From assembly GCF_947495205.1 (NCBI RefSeq), contig NZ_CANLXV010000001.1, forward strand, positions 186,001 through 250,000: a DNA stretch of 64,000 nt, given 5' to 3'. The translations under genes and the position numbers were made by a program. The stretch comes from an uncultured Polaribacter sp. Its GTDB lineage: Bacteria; Bacteroidota; Bacteroidia; Flavobacteriales; Flavobacteriaceae. The notes under the pieces are model-generated. The model worked only from the letters and a program-made list of their open reading frames with translations. It ran no database searches and had not been told where the DNA came from. Positions 52,548-62,289 of this stretch are shown piece after piece (positions within the stretch are counted from its first letter, which is position 1; the number at the start of each line of letters is the position of its first letter).

Positions 52548-55217
52548 ATGAAAAAAGTCACACAATTATTTTTTTTATTAGTGTACAATTGCTTCTTCGC
52601 CCAAAAAGTAACCCTTTCTGGTTCTGTAAAAGACAGCTTACAAAACCCAATGCCTTATGCCAATGTTATTGCAAAACCCAAAGATGTTTCTAAAAACCTG
52701 CAATTTGCTATTACAGATAACGAGGGTTTTTACAAATTGGTTTTAGAACAAAAAGATACTATTACTATAAGCATTTCTTATTTGGGCTACAAGCCCATAG
52801 AATATCAATTTATTGCGCTTAAAAACACTAAAAAAGATTTTGTTTTGCAACAATCTTCAGAAAGTTTAGATGAGATTGTTATAGAAATGCCAGTAACTGT
52901 TAAAGGAGATACCACCACTTATAAAACAGACAAGTTTATAGATGGTTCTGAGAGAAAACTTAAAAACGTTTTAAAAAAATTACCAGGTGTAGAAGTTTCT
53001 AAAAACGGTACTGTTACTGTACAAGGCAAAAAGGTTACCAAAATGTTGGTAGATGGCAAAAAGTTTTTTGGTGGCAACTCTAAATTGGCTGTAGAAAACA
53101 TACCAGCAGATGCAGTTGGCAATGTAGAAGTTATAGACAATTACAACGAAGTCGCTTTTTTAAAAGGCTTAACAGATTCTGACGATATGGCAATGAACAT
53201 TAAGCTAAAAGAAGACAAAAAACGCTTTGTTTTTGGTGATGTAGAAGCTGGTAAAGGAAACAAAGATTTCTACAAAACCAGCGCCAATTTATTTTATTAT
53301 GCACCCAAAATAAATGTAAACTTTATTGGAAACCTAAATAACGTAAACGAAAAAACATTTACGTTTAGAGACTATTTAAGTTTTTCTGGTGGCATAAACA
53401 GTGTTTTTAGTGGTAATTTTAATTGGAGAGGTGGAGATTTTTCTCAGTTTATGCAAAGTAATGATGTTGTAAAAAGCAATCAAAAATTTGGGGCTTTAAA
53501 TATTACAAAAACAGCTTCTTCTACATTAGACGTTTCTGGTTTTGCCATTTTTTCTAGCAGCAATATTGGTAATTTTAAAGAAGATTTTAATGAGTACAAT
53601 ACCTTTACAGAGCAAAGAACCAACAATACAAATGCAGATAATTTACTGGGAATTGGAAATTTAAATATAGAATTTACACCCAATTCTAAAGAAAAATGGT
53701 ATGCACGTTCTCAAGTAAAAAGAACCAACAACACACAAATAAATAGCTTAAATTCTATAGTAAATGCCACAGAAAACAACATACAAACCAACAGAGATTT
53801 AACAGCAACGTACATTAATCAAAATATAGAATGGCACAAAAGACAGAACGAAAAACACACATTTTCTAGTGTTTTTAACTATGTTTTTGATAAAAGTAAT
53901 AAAAACGCATTTTGGGAAACCCAAAACCCAATTTTACAAGGTTTAATTCCTACAGATAATAGCCAAAATCTAATTAGAATTTTACAAGAAAAAAATACCC
54001 AAGAGCAAAATATAGATGGTGTTTTTAAGCATTTTTGGGAGTTGAATAATGCGAATCATATTTATACAACTGTAGGGAATAAGTTTTTAAGCGAAGATTT
54101 TTTTACAGAAGATAGCCAACTATTAGATAATGAAAGTAGCAATAATTTTAATACCAATGGTTTTGGAAATAATTTAAATTTTAAATTAAATGATCTTTTT
54201 GCAGGTGTACATTATAAATTTGGAACAGGCATTTTTACTTTTAAACAAGGTGCTTTTGTGCACAATTACAATTGGCAAGTAAACCAACAAACACAAACTA
54301 CCAATAATAAATGGGTAGTTTTGCCAGATTTTTTAGCTAAAATTGAGTTTAATAAATCTAAAAAAATCACCATTAATTACAATTTAAAAACCTCTTTTTC
54401 GGATGCTAGTAGGTTTGCAAATCAGTTTTATTTACAGTCGTATAATTCGGTTTTTAGAGGAAATGAAAATTTAGAAAACAACTTATATCATGCAGCAAGA
54501 ATTTATTATAGCCGATTTAGTTTGTACAGAGGTTTAATGCTTTTTGTAAATTTAAATTACAACAAACAAATACAAGGCGTTAGAAACACCGTTGCTTTTG
54601 ATGTTAATAACGCAGATCCTGCTCAGAGAATCAACCAGTTTTTAACGGCAAAATTGTTTCAAAATCCATCCGAAGATTTGAGAGGAAATATTCATTTAGA
54701 AAAAAGCATAAAAGACATAAAATATAAGTTTGATGTTGGTTTTAATAATAGCAATTACTTACAAGAAATAGACAACAACCTACAAACCAATAAAAATAAC
54801 AGCTATAATTACGAGGTTGGTTTTGAAACGATGTTTGATAATTTTCCAACCATAGAACTAGGAATCAGCAGAGATATTGGGAAATTTACATCGCCTTTAA
54901 ACACTTCTAAATTTATTACCACAGAACCTTTTGCAACAATAGATTATAACTTTTTAGAAAGTTTTATTTTTAATTTCGATTACAGAAAAAGTATTTACGA
55001 AAATAAAGATTTAGGACAAAAAAACACCTACGAAATTGCCAATACAACACTTTCTTATAAAAAAGAAGACTCTGCTTGGTCTTACAAAATATCTGCACAA
55101 AATTTATTTAATGCGCAGTTTAAACAAAGTAATCGCTTTTCAGATTTTATAGTTTCCGACAGTAAAACTTTTATTTTACCAAGAATTATTATGTTTAGTA
55201 TTGGGTATAATTTGTAA
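52548..55217 (+). CDS. Outer-membrane TonB-linked beta-barrel receptor (GLPGLI-type)
   Basis: 889 aa. Signal peptide ending at FAQ; carboxypeptidase-regulatory domain (about 20-105; SGSVKDSLQNPMPYANVIAK, ISYLGYKPIEYQF); plug-like region (KNVLKKLPGVEVSKNGTVTV, QGKKVTKMLVDGKKFFGG, VEVIDNYNEVAFLKGL); beta-barrel to the C-terminus (IMFSIGYNL). It belongs to the receptor-like branch that accompanies GLPGLI proteins. Ligand unknown. Confidence 0.85.
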   Translation: MKKVTQLFFLLVYNCFFAQKVTLSGSVKDSLQNPMPYANVIAKPKDVSKNLQFAITDNEGFYKLVLEQKDTITISISYLGYKPIEYQFIALKNTKKDFVLQQSSESLDEIVIEMPVTVKGDTTTYKTDKFIDGSERKLKNVLKKLPGVEVSKNGTVTVQGKKVTKMLVDGKKFFGGNSKLAVENIPADAVGNVEVIDNYNEVAFLKGLTDSDDMAMNIKLKEDKKRFVFGDVEAGKGNKDFYKTSANLFYYAPKINVNFIGNLNNVNEKTFTFRDYLSFSGGINSVFSGNFNWRGGDFSQFMQSNDVVKSNQKFGALNITKTASSTLDVSGFAIFSSSNIGNFKEDFNEYNTFTEQRTNNTNADNLLGIGNLNIEFTPNSKEKWYARSQVKRTNNTQINSLNSIVNATENNIQTNRDLTATYINQNIEWHKRQNEKHTFSSVFNYVFDKSNKNAFWETQNPILQGLIPTDNSQNLIRILQEKNTQEQNIDGVFKHFWELNNANHIYTTVGNKFLSEDFFTEDSQLLDNESSNNFNTNGFGNNLNFKLNDLFAGVHYKFGTGIFTFKQGAFVHNYNWQVNQQTQTTNNKWVVLPDFLAKIEFNKSKKITINYNLKTSFSDASRFANQFYLQSYNSVFRGNENLENNLYHAARIYYSRFSLYRGLMLFVNLNYNKQIQGVRNTVAFDVNNADPAQRINQFLTAKLFQNPSEDLRGNIHLEKSIKDIKYKFDVGFNNSNYLQEIDNNLQTNKNNSYNYEVGFETMFDNFPTIELGISRDIGKFTSPLNTSKFITTEPFATIDYNFLESFIFNFDYRKSIYENKDLGQKNTYEIANTTLSYKKEDSAWSYKISAQNLFNAQFKQSNRFSDFIVSDSKTFILPRIIMFSIGYNL

Positions 55218-55221
55218 ATTT

Positions 55222-55290
55222 CAGTCTACAGTCTACAGTTGGCAGTCGCAGTTTACAGAGTTTAGCTGACTGCTAACTGTAGACTGAGTT
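55222..55290. repeat. CAGT-type inverted repeat
   Basis: Arms 55229-55247 and 55268-55286 (19 bp) pair with one mismatch; core cagtctacagtt. The left arm is doubled (cagtctacag at 55222 and again at 55229). It separates the receptor gene from the converging RNase H gene and may act as a bidirectional end. Similar words fill the spacer at 3034-3148. Confidence 0.6.
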
Positions 55291-55303
55291 ACTGAAAACT
55301 ATT

Positions 55304-55939
55304 TTACTTCCTCCCAAAATCTGCAGGAATTTCTCCCCAAGCTTTGGTTTCCCATTTTAAAATAGGGTTTTTAAACGTGTTTTCTTTCAACCAATTTTCT
55401 GCTCTTTTAATCAATTCTAAAAGTTCTTTATTTTCATTATTAAAAGACAATTTGGTTTTGCATTTTTTCTGACGAATCCAGCTCATGGCAATTTTAGAAT
55501 CTGAATAAATAGGTATATCTTCTTTCTTTTTCGACTTTAACAATGCTATTCCATGCACCAAAGCTAAAAACTCTCCAATATTATTGGTTCCTTTCTTAAA
55601 CGGGCCTTTTCTAAAAATTTCTTGTTTGTTATGAGTAAAAACACCTCTATATTCCATTTTGCCAGGGTTTCCTGCACAAGCAGCATCTACAGAAATGCTT
55701 TTTAAAATAGGTGCACCGTATTTTTCTTTTTCAGCTATAGAAAGTGTAGGTTTTTTCGTGTTTTTTCCTTTATAATCTTCATATTTTCCTTTAGATGCAA
55801 TTTCAGCTTCGTCTAAATTTGCAAAAGATTTATATTGTGCGTTCTCAAAACCATCAATTTGCTTTTTACAAACCGCCCAAGAAGAAAAAACACCTTTTCT
55901 TCTACCATTCCAAACAACATAAAACTTCTTTTTAGCCAT
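55304..55939 (-). CDS. Ribonuclease H with viroplasmin domain
   Basis: 211 aa. The N-terminal 45 residues are a viroplasmin (hybrid-binding) domain (KFYVVWNGRRKGVFSSWAVC). The RNase H domain has SVDAACAGNPG with the first Asp, NIGEFLALVHGIALL with the Glu and IYSDSKIAMSWI with the second Asp. Cleaves RNA in RNA-DNA hybrids. Overlaps purN by 8 bp. Confidence 0.9.
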   Translation of the reverse strand: MAKKKFYVVWNGRRKGVFSSWAVCKKQIDGFENAQYKSFANLDEAEIASKGKYEDYKGKNTKKPTLSIAEKEKYGAPILKSISVDAACAGNPGKMEYRGVFTHNKQEIFRKGPFKKGTNNIGEFLALVHGIALLKSKKKEDIPIYSDSKIAMSWIRQKKCKTKLSFNNENKELLELIKRAENWLKENTFKNPILKWETKAWGEIPADFGRK

Positions 55940-56504
55940 TATCAGATAAAATTACCTCTTCTATTACTTTTGGAAAATAACGTTGCTCTAAAACATGAAT
56001 TTTTTCTGCAATTTTTGCTGCTGTATCCTTTTCATTTAAAGCTGTTTTTGCTTGAAAAATAATGGCTCCCTCGTCATAATGCTCATTTACATAGTGAATT
56101 GTAATCCCAGTTTCCGTTTCTTTATTTTCTTTTACAGCATTATGCACATGCATTCCATACATACCTTTGCCTCCATAATTAGGCAATAAAGCAGGGTGAA
56201 TATTTATAATTTTATTGGGAAAAGCATCTACAATTTTCTGCGGAATTCGCCATAAAAAACCCGCCAAAATAATGTAATCTGCTTGTTCTTTTAGACGATT
56301 TAGTACAGTATCTGTCTTAGAAAAATCGACTCTATTAAAGTGTAAACATTTAATATTTAAGTTTTTACATCTTTCAAAAACTTTGGCATGTTCATTGTTA
56401 CAAAACACTTGAGTAACCTTAGCGGTTTTAGTGTGATTAAAAAACTTTATAATATTCTCTGCGTTCGATCCAGAACCAGATGCAAAAATAACAATACGCT
56501 TCAT
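55932..56504 (-). CDS. purN: Phosphoribosylglycinamide formyltransferase
   Basis: 190 aa. FASGSGSNAENIIKFF near the start for phosphate binding, then INIHPALLPNYGGKGMYG and HYVNEHYDEGAIIFQ with the catalytic Asn/His/Asp set (N in INIHP, H in IHPALL, D in YDEG). It transfers a formyl group from formyl-THF to GAR in purine synthesis. Divergent to acpP; overlaps the RNase H gene by 8 bp. Confidence 0.94.
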   Translation of the reverse strand: MKRIVIFASGSGSNAENIIKFFNHTKTAKVTQVFCNNEHAKVFERCKNLNIKCLHFNRVDFSKTDTVLNRLKEQADYIILAGFLWRIPQKIVDAFPNKIINIHPALLPNYGGKGMYGMHVHNAVKENKETETGITIHYVNEHYDEGAIIFQAKTALNEKDTAAKIAEKIHVLEQRYFPKVIEEVILSDNG

Positions 56505-56636
56505 ATCTATCTTTCTAAGCTACAAAAAAAAGAATAATTATTAACAAACCGATTATTTTTAGAAAAGATTAAATATTTTTCTTTACTTTTAGTAATCATT
56601 TTTCGGTCAAAAATTAGTTATAATTAATAAGATTTG

Positions 56637-56644
56637 TATTTTTG
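56637..56644 (+). promoter_or_regulatory. acpP -7 promoter element
   Basis: TATTTTTG matches TAnnTTTG exactly and lies 32 bp before the acpP ATG; a -33 word is less clear. This is probably the start of the acpP-fabF-rnc operon. Confidence 0.55.
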
Positions 56645-56675
56645 CCGAGATTTAAAATTTAAAATTAAAAAAATT

Positions 56676-56912
56676 ATGTCAGACATTGCATCAAGAGTAA
56701 AAGCTATTATCGTAGACAAATTAGGAGTAGACGATAACGAAGTAACAACAGAAGCTAGCTTCACAAACGATTTAGGAGCAGATTCTTTGGATACTGTTGA
56801 GTTGATTATGGAATTCGAAAAGGAATTCGATATTCAAATTCCAGACGACCAAGCTGAAAATATTGGAACAGTAGGTCAAGCAGTTAGCTATATAGAAGAA
56901 GCAAAAAAGTAA
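56676..56912 (+). CDS. acpP: Acyl carrier protein
   Basis: 78 aa from the ATG at 56676; the longer frame from 56634 would run through the promoter. The phosphopantetheine attachment site is in [11 protein letters not shown] (Ser 37). Strongly acidic, four-helix fold. Carries acyl chains in fatty-acid synthesis. 7 bp before fabF, the standard pair. Confidence 0.97.
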   Translation: MSDIASRVKAIIVDKLGVDDNEVTTEASFTNDLGADSLDTVELIMEFEKEFDIQIPDDQAENIGTVGQAVSYIEEAKK

Positions 56913-56919
56913 AATTTAT

Positions 56920-58173
56920 ATGCAATTAAAACGAGTTGTAGTCACTGGACTTGGCGCATTAACGCCAATTGGTAATAATATAGAAGAATATTGGAACGGC
57001 TTAGTTAACGGCGTTAGCGGAGCAGCACCTGTAACATATTATGATGCTGCCAAGTTCAAAACTCGTTTTGCCTGTGAATTGAAAAATTTTACGGTTACCG
57101 ACTTTATCAATAGAAAAGACGCCCGTAAAATGGATAGATTTACGCAATATGCAATGGTTGCCTCAGATGAAGCTATTGCAGATGCCAAACTAAATCTAGA
57201 CGAAATTAACAAATTGCGCGTTGGTGTAATTTGGGGAGCAGGAATTGGTGGTTTAGAAACTTTCCAGAACGAAGTATTAAACTTTGCTGATGGAGATGGT
57301 ACACCTAGATTCAATCCTTTCTTTATTCCAAAAATGATTGCAGATATTGCGCCTGGAAATATTTCTATTAAAAATGGATTTATGGGCCCAAATTATACTA
57401 CAGTATCTGCTTGTGCATCTTCTGCAAACGCAATGATAGATGCCTTAAACTACATTAGATTAGGTACTTGTGATGTTATTGTAACTGGTGGTTCTGAAGC
57501 CTGTGTTACTATTGCTGGTATGGGTGGTTTTAGTGCAATGCATGCTTTGTCTTCTAGAAACGATGATCCAAAAACAGCTTCAAGACCTTTTGATGCTGAA
57601 AGAGATGGTTTTGTTTTAGGTGAAGGCGCAGGAGCAATTGTATTAGAAAGTTATGAACACGCTAAAGCAAGAGGTGCTAAAATTTATGCAGAAGTAATTG
57701 GTGGAGGAATGTCTTCTGACGCTTACCACATTACTGCACCACATCCAGAAGGAATTGGTGTAATTGCTGTAATGAAAAACTGTTTAGAAAATGCTGGTAT
57801 TAAACCAGAAGAAGTAGATCACATTAACACACATGGAACTTCTACTCCACTTGGAGACGTTGCAGAGCTTAAAGCAATCTCAGAAGTATTTGGAGACCAT
57901 GCAAAAAACATCAACATTAATTCTACAAAATCTATGACTGGGCATTTATTAGGTGCTGCTGGTGCTATAGAGTCTATTGCTTCTATTTTAGCAATGGAAC
58001 ATGGTATTGTGCCACCAACCATAAACCACGCCAACATAGATGAAAATATAAACCAAGAATTAAACTTAACTTTAAACAAACCTCAAAAACGAGAAATTAA
58101 CGTTGCCATGAGTAATACGTTTGGGTTTGGCGGACACAATGCTTGTGTTGCCTTTAAGAAATTAGATGAATAA
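56920..58173 (+). CDS. fabF: Beta-ketoacyl-ACP synthase II
   Basis: 417 aa of the thiolase fold. Catalytic Cys in SACASSAN (C165), His in NTHGTSTPLGD and Lys/His in STKSMTGHLLGAAGA. Elongates acyl-ACP by condensing with malonyl-ACP. Length is normal. 3 bp before rnc, so acpP-fabF-rnc form one operon as in many flavobacteria. Confidence 0.97.
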   Translation: MQLKRVVVTGLGALTPIGNNIEEYWNGLVNGVSGAAPVTYYDAAKFKTRFACELKNFTVTDFINRKDARKMDRFTQYAMVASDEAIADAKLNLDEINKLRVGVIWGAGIGGLETFQNEVLNFADGDGTPRFNPFFIPKMIADIAPGNISIKNGFMGPNYTTVSACASSANAMIDALNYIRLGTCDVIVTGGSEACVTIAGMGGFSAMHALSSRNDDPKTASRPFDAERDGFVLGEGAGAIVLESYEHAKARGAKIYAEVIGGGMSSDAYHITAPHPEGIGVIAVMKNCLENAGIKPEEVDHINTHGTSTPLGDVAELKAISEVFGDHAKNININSTKSMTGHLLGAAGAIESIASILAMEHGIVPPTINHANIDENINQELNLTLNKPQKREINVAMSNTFGFGGHNACVAFKKLDE

Positions 58174-58176
58174 TCT

Positions 58177-58914
58177 ATGGGGTTTATTCGTAATATCATA
58201 GAATCTCGATCAGAAGAAGATTTACAATTATATCACGAATTAAAAAAACTGCTCAATTTTTCTCCAAGAAAAATTAATCATTACAAAAAAGCATTTACAC
58301 ACAGGTCTGTGCAAATGTTAGATAAAAAAGGGATTCCTATAAACTATGAACGTTTAGAGTTTTTAGGAGACTCTATTTTAGGTTCTGTAATTGCCGCCTA
58401 TCTTTATAAAAAAGTACCTAAAGGAACAGAAGGTTACTTAACGCAAATGCGCTCTAAAATTGTTAGTAGAGAACATTTAAATGAACTCGGTAAAGATTTA
58501 AACCTTATTCAATTTGTAAAAAGTAATATAGACCAGGCCAATGTTGGCGATAATATTCATGGAAATATTTTTGAAGCACTAATTGGCGCTATTTATTTAG
58601 ACAAAGGCTATAATTTTTGTCAAAAATTTATTTACAACAAAGTGATTGTACCTTATGTAGACATTGAAAAACTAGAGGGAAAAATTACAAGTTACAAAGG
58701 TTTAATTATAGAATGGTGTCAAAAACAAAAGAAAAAATACAATTTTGATACTTACGAAGATACTGGTAATGAACCTGTAAAACACTTTAGTGTAAGAATT
58801 AGTATAGATGGTATACAAATAGCTAAAGGTAGAGCTACCTCTAAGAAAAAAGCAGAAGAACAAGCATCTAAACGTGTTTATTATGTTTTTCAAAAAGAAA
58901 TTTCTTTAAATTAA
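58177..58914 (+). CDS. rnc: Ribonuclease III
   Basis: 245 aa. RNase III signature ERLEFLGDSILG at about 59-70 with metal ligands, HGNIFEALIGAIYLDKG for the second site, and a dsRBD in the C-terminal 70 residues (VKHFSVRISIDGIQIAKGRA, KKKAEEQAS). Cuts double-stranded RNA in rRNA and mRNA processing. Confidence 0.95.
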   Translation: MGFIRNIIESRSEEDLQLYHELKKLLNFSPRKINHYKKAFTHRSVQMLDKKGIPINYERLEFLGDSILGSVIAAYLYKKVPKGTEGYLTQMRSKIVSREHLNELGKDLNLIQFVKSNIDQANVGDNIHGNIFEALIGAIYLDKGYNFCQKFIYNKVIVPYVDIEKLEGKITSYKGLIIEWCQKQKKKYNFDTYEDTGNEPVKHFSVRISIDGIQIAKGRATSKKKAEEQASKRVYYVFQKEISLN

Positions 58915-59005
58915 AACGATAACGTTTTCGTTAAATTAATAGTAAAAGCTCGCAAACTATTAGTAAATTAGCAAGATTAAATGCACTAAACGTTTACTTA
59001 CAAAT

Positions 59006-59476
59006 ATGCCAGTTCATGCTTTAGATTTAAATGATTTTTGTGAAGAAGCATATGCTTTAATAGGTATACATACTTCATTAGAAGATTATAGGCTGGCTTA
59101 TTTATTAAATAAAAACTTAAAAACACATTTTACCAAATCTAAAGAAGATTTAGTGTACACAAAAGAAGGTGTAAAAGCCTCTTTTTCAATCTATAATTAT
59201 ACAAGTAAAGTGTATGATTTTGAATGGTTTTTAATTGCAAACAGTTACAAAAAAGAAAACCAGACGGCGCTTAACGAACTGTTGCTAACAACAGAAACAA
59301 AAACGTATTTAATACCAGAAAAAAAGAAAATAGATTTTTTTATAAAAATATCTGGAGAAACCAACAATAATTATGTTGTTGAACAAATAAATAAAATAAA
59401 ATGTATTGAGCAAGTAATAACCGCTTACACAATAGAGAAAACCACATTAAAGTCTAAAGACCATTTAATATTTTAA
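59006..59476 (+). CDS. IPExxxVDY family protein
   Basis: 156 aa, a Bacteroidota-specific protein. The motif here is IPEKKKIDFF at about residue 103, I in place of V and F in place of Y, within the family range. The first half is helical. Usually found before pyruvate kinase, as here (2 bp apart). Function unknown. Confidence 0.82.
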   Translation: MPVHALDLNDFCEEAYALIGIHTSLEDYRLAYLLNKNLKTHFTKSKEDLVYTKEGVKASFSIYNYTSKVYDFEWFLIANSYKKENQTALNELLLTTETKTYLIPEKKKIDFFIKISGETNNNYVVEQINKIKCIEQVITAYTIEKTTLKSKDHLIF

Positions 59477-59478
59477 AT

Positions 59479-60906
59479 ATGGAATTATATAAAAAAACTA
59501 AAATAGTTGCAACCCTAGGTCCTGCAATAAATACCAAAGAAAAAATGAAAGATTTAGCCGTTGCTGGTGTAAACGTTTTCAGAATAAATTTTTCTCATGC
59601 AGACTATGATGTTGTAAAACAAAACGTAACTAGGATTAGAGAAATTAATGAAGAAAATGGTTTTAACGTTGCCATCTTAGCAGATTTACAGGGCCCTAAG
59701 TTACGTGTTGGTGTAATGGAAGATGATGTTATTTTAAATGATGGTGACAACTTTACATTTACTACAGAAAAATGCATTGGTACCAAAGAAAAAGCATTTA
59801 TGACCTACCAACGTTTTCCTAAAGACGTAAAAGTTGGGGAACAAATTTTAGTAGATGATGGTAAATTACTTTTTGAAGTAGTTTCTACAGATAAAGACAA
59901 AGAAGTAGTGGTTAAAACTATTGTTGGTGGTCCTTTAAAATCTAAAAAAGGTGTAAACTTACCAAATACAGCTATTTCCTTACCTGCTTTAACAGAAAAA
60001 GACAAACAAGACGCCGTTTTTGCATTAGGTTTAGAAGTAGATTGGATGGCACTTTCTTTTGTGAGAACACCAGAAGATTTAAGAATGCTGCGTGATTTAA
60101 TTGCAGAACATTCTGAATATAGAGTGCCTGTAATTGCAAAAATAGAAAAACCAGAAGCAGTTGCTAATATAGACTCTTTAATACCGTATTGTGATGGTTT
60201 AATGGTAGCTCGTGGAGATTTAGGTGTAGAAATACCAATGCAAGACGTACCCTTAATTCAAAAGAAATTAGTAAGACGTGCAAAAAGAGCAAGAATTCCT
60301 GTAATTATTGCTACACAAATGATGGAGACCATGATTGAAAACTCTGTACCAACAAGAGCAGAAGTTAACGACGTTGCCAACTCTATTATGGATGGTGCCG
60401 ATGCTGTTATGCTTTCTGGAGAAACTTCTGTAGGTAAAAATCCATTAAGAGTTATTCAAAAAATGACAGAGATTATTACAGCCGTAGAAAACTCTAGAAT
60501 GATTAAAGTACCACATGATGCACCACATATTAGAACAAGTAGATTTATTACAAAATCGGTATGTCATCATGCAGCCTCTATGGCAAATGATATTGGTGCA
60601 ACTGCAATTTCTACATTAACTAGAAGTGGTTATACAGCCTTTCAAATTTCTGCTTGGAGACCACAATCTAGAATTTTGGCGTTTTCATCAGAAAGAAGAA
60701 TTTTAGGAAAACTAAATTTACTGTGGGGCGTAAAAGCATTTTATTATGACAAAAGATTAAGTACAGATGATACTGTTGTAGATATCAATAAAATAACAAA
60801 AGACAAAGGATACGTAAACCAAGGCGATTTAATGATTAATCTTACCTCTATGCCAGTAGAAGCAGAGGGAATGGTAAATACATTAAGAGTTTCTGAAATA
60901 GAGTAA
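59479..60906 (+). CDS. pyk: Pyruvate kinase
   Basis: 475 aa. Catalytic motifs KIVATLGPA, NFSHAD, DLQGPKLRVG, KIEKPEAVANID, ARGDLGVEIP and MDGADAVMLSGETSVGK. Converts PEP and ADP to pyruvate and ATP. The C-terminal allosteric domain is present. Co-transcribed with the IPExxxVDY gene; ends in a bidirectional terminator. Confidence 0.96.
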   Translation: MELYKKTKIVATLGPAINTKEKMKDLAVAGVNVFRINFSHADYDVVKQNVTRIREINEENGFNVAILADLQGPKLRVGVMEDDVILNDGDNFTFTTEKCIGTKEKAFMTYQRFPKDVKVGEQILVDDGKLLFEVVSTDKDKEVVVKTIVGGPLKSKKGVNLPNTAISLPALTEKDKQDAVFALGLEVDWMALSFVRTPEDLRMLRDLIAEHSEYRVPVIAKIEKPEAVANIDSLIPYCDGLMVARGDLGVEIPMQDVPLIQKKLVRRAKRARIPVIIATQMMETMIENSVPTRAEVNDVANSIMDGADAVMLSGETSVGKNPLRVIQKMTEIITAVENSRMIKVPHDAPHIRTSRFITKSVCHHAASMANDIGATAISTLTRSGYTAFQISAWRPQSRILAFSSERRILGKLNLLWGVKAFYYDKRLSTDDTVVDINKITKDKGYVNQGDLMINLTSMPVEAEGMVNTLRVSEIE

Positions 60907-60927
60907 ACAACTATTTTTTAAAATATT

Positions 60928-60961
60928 AAAAAAGCATTTTGAGTATTCAAAATGCTTTTTT
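60928..60961. terminator. Bidirectional terminator after pyk
   Basis: Perfect 15-bp stem aaaaaagcattttga/tcaaaatgctttttt with a 4-nt loop and T-tail on both strands. It separates pyk from the converging ketosynthase gene. Confidence 0.9.
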
Positions 60962-60973
60962 TATGCTAAAAAT

Positions 60974-62242
60974 TTAATATTTCTTAAAAATAACACAAGC
61001 ATTTACGTCTCCAAAACCAAAACTAGCTTTGGCTAAATAGGTAATATTTGTATGCAGTTTTTTTACAGGAATTTTCTCTTTCGCTATTAAATTAGTTATT
61101 TCTGGGTGTATATCTTCACAATTGATATTTGGAAATACAAACTGCTCTTTTACTTGTAAAATACAAGCGACAGTTTCTATAGCGCCAGCAGCTGCTAGGC
61201 AATGCCCCACTTGAGATTTTAAAGAATTTATATAGGGAAAATTAGTGCCGTGTCTTTGCAACGCTTTGGTCCAGTTTTCTATCTCTAAACAGTCTTTACT
61301 TGTAGCAGTTAAATGTCCGTTAATTACATCAATATCATTTGCAGAAATATTAGCATCTATAATTGCATCTTTAACACACCTTTGTACCGCTTCTGCATTT
61401 GGCGCAGTTAAAGTACCACCATTTCTTTGTCCGCCAGAATTTATGTTGCCACCTAAAACCTCTGCATAAATCGTTGCATTTCTTGCCAAAGCACTTTCTA
61501 AAGATTCTATAACCAAGGCTCCTGCTCCACTTCCTGGAACAAAACCAGCGGCAGTTGCACTCATAGGTCTTGAACCTTTTTCTGGAGAATCATTATGTTT
61601 ATAACTCATTACGCGCATTGCATCAAAACCACCCCAAGTGTACAAACTACTATCGCTAGAACTACCTACCAACATTCGTTTTGCCTTGCCAGATTTTATA
61701 CGATTAAAACCCAATAACAAGGCTTCTGTACCAGTTGTACACGCAGATGAATTTGTAGTTACTTGGTTGCCCAAACCTAACATACCACCCAAATACGCAG
61801 AAATACCACTAGCCATTGTTTGCAATACAGAAGTACTTCCTAATCGCCTTACTTTTTGATCATCTATTTTATAAATAGATTCTCTAAATTTTTCAATTCC
61901 AGAAGTTCCAGTGCCAAAAATTAAACCACTATCGTAATCTAAAGACGAATTTTCATCAACAGAAAACCCAGCATCTTTCCAAGCATCAACACCTGCCATA
62001 ACGCCATATAAAATGGAAGTACTATTAAAGCCACGCAACTGTAAAGCAGATAAATATTCGGCTTTTTTTTCTTCAGAAACGTCTGGAATGCCGCCAATAC
62101 AACAAGAAAATCCTTTGTCTTTTAACTGTTGATGAAATGTAATTCCAGATTTACCAGATTTTATGGCATTTGTAAAATCTTGCAAACCCACACCATTTGG
62201 CGCCACAACTCCTAAACCTGTTATAACAACTCTTGTTTTCAA
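60974..62242 (-). CDS. Beta-ketoacyl synthase of the T3PKS-linked cluster
   Basis: 422-aa KAS I/II family protein distinct from fabF. Cys in NSSACTTGTEAL, His in INGHLTATSKD (a G to L change after the His and no N before D compared with FabF), Lys/His in SLKSQVGHCLAAAGA. So the active site is intact but the specificity loop differs. Encoded with a hotdog dehydratase and a type III polyketide synthase; probably makes a special acyl chain (resorcinol or aryl-lipid; inference). Confidence 0.85.
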   Translation of the reverse strand: MKTRVVITGLGVVAPNGVGLQDFTNAIKSGKSGITFHQQLKDKGFSCCIGGIPDVSEEKKAEYLSALQLRGFNSTSILYGVMAGVDAWKDAGFSVDENSSLDYDSGLIFGTGTSGIEKFRESIYKIDDQKVRRLGSTSVLQTMASGISAYLGGMLGLGNQVTTNSSACTTGTEALLLGFNRIKSGKAKRMLVGSSSDSSLYTWGGFDAMRVMSYKHNDSPEKGSRPMSATAAGFVPGSGAGALVIESLESALARNATIYAEVLGGNINSGGQRNGGTLTAPNAEAVQRCVKDAIIDANISANDIDVINGHLTATSKDCLEIENWTKALQRHGTNFPYINSLKSQVGHCLAAAGAIETVACILQVKEQFVFPNINCEDIHPEITNLIAKEKIPVKKLHTNITYLAKASFGFGDVNACVIFKKY

Positions 62243-62289
62243 TTTTTAAATATTTTTAGATACAGAAATTACAAAGCTTACTTTTTACT

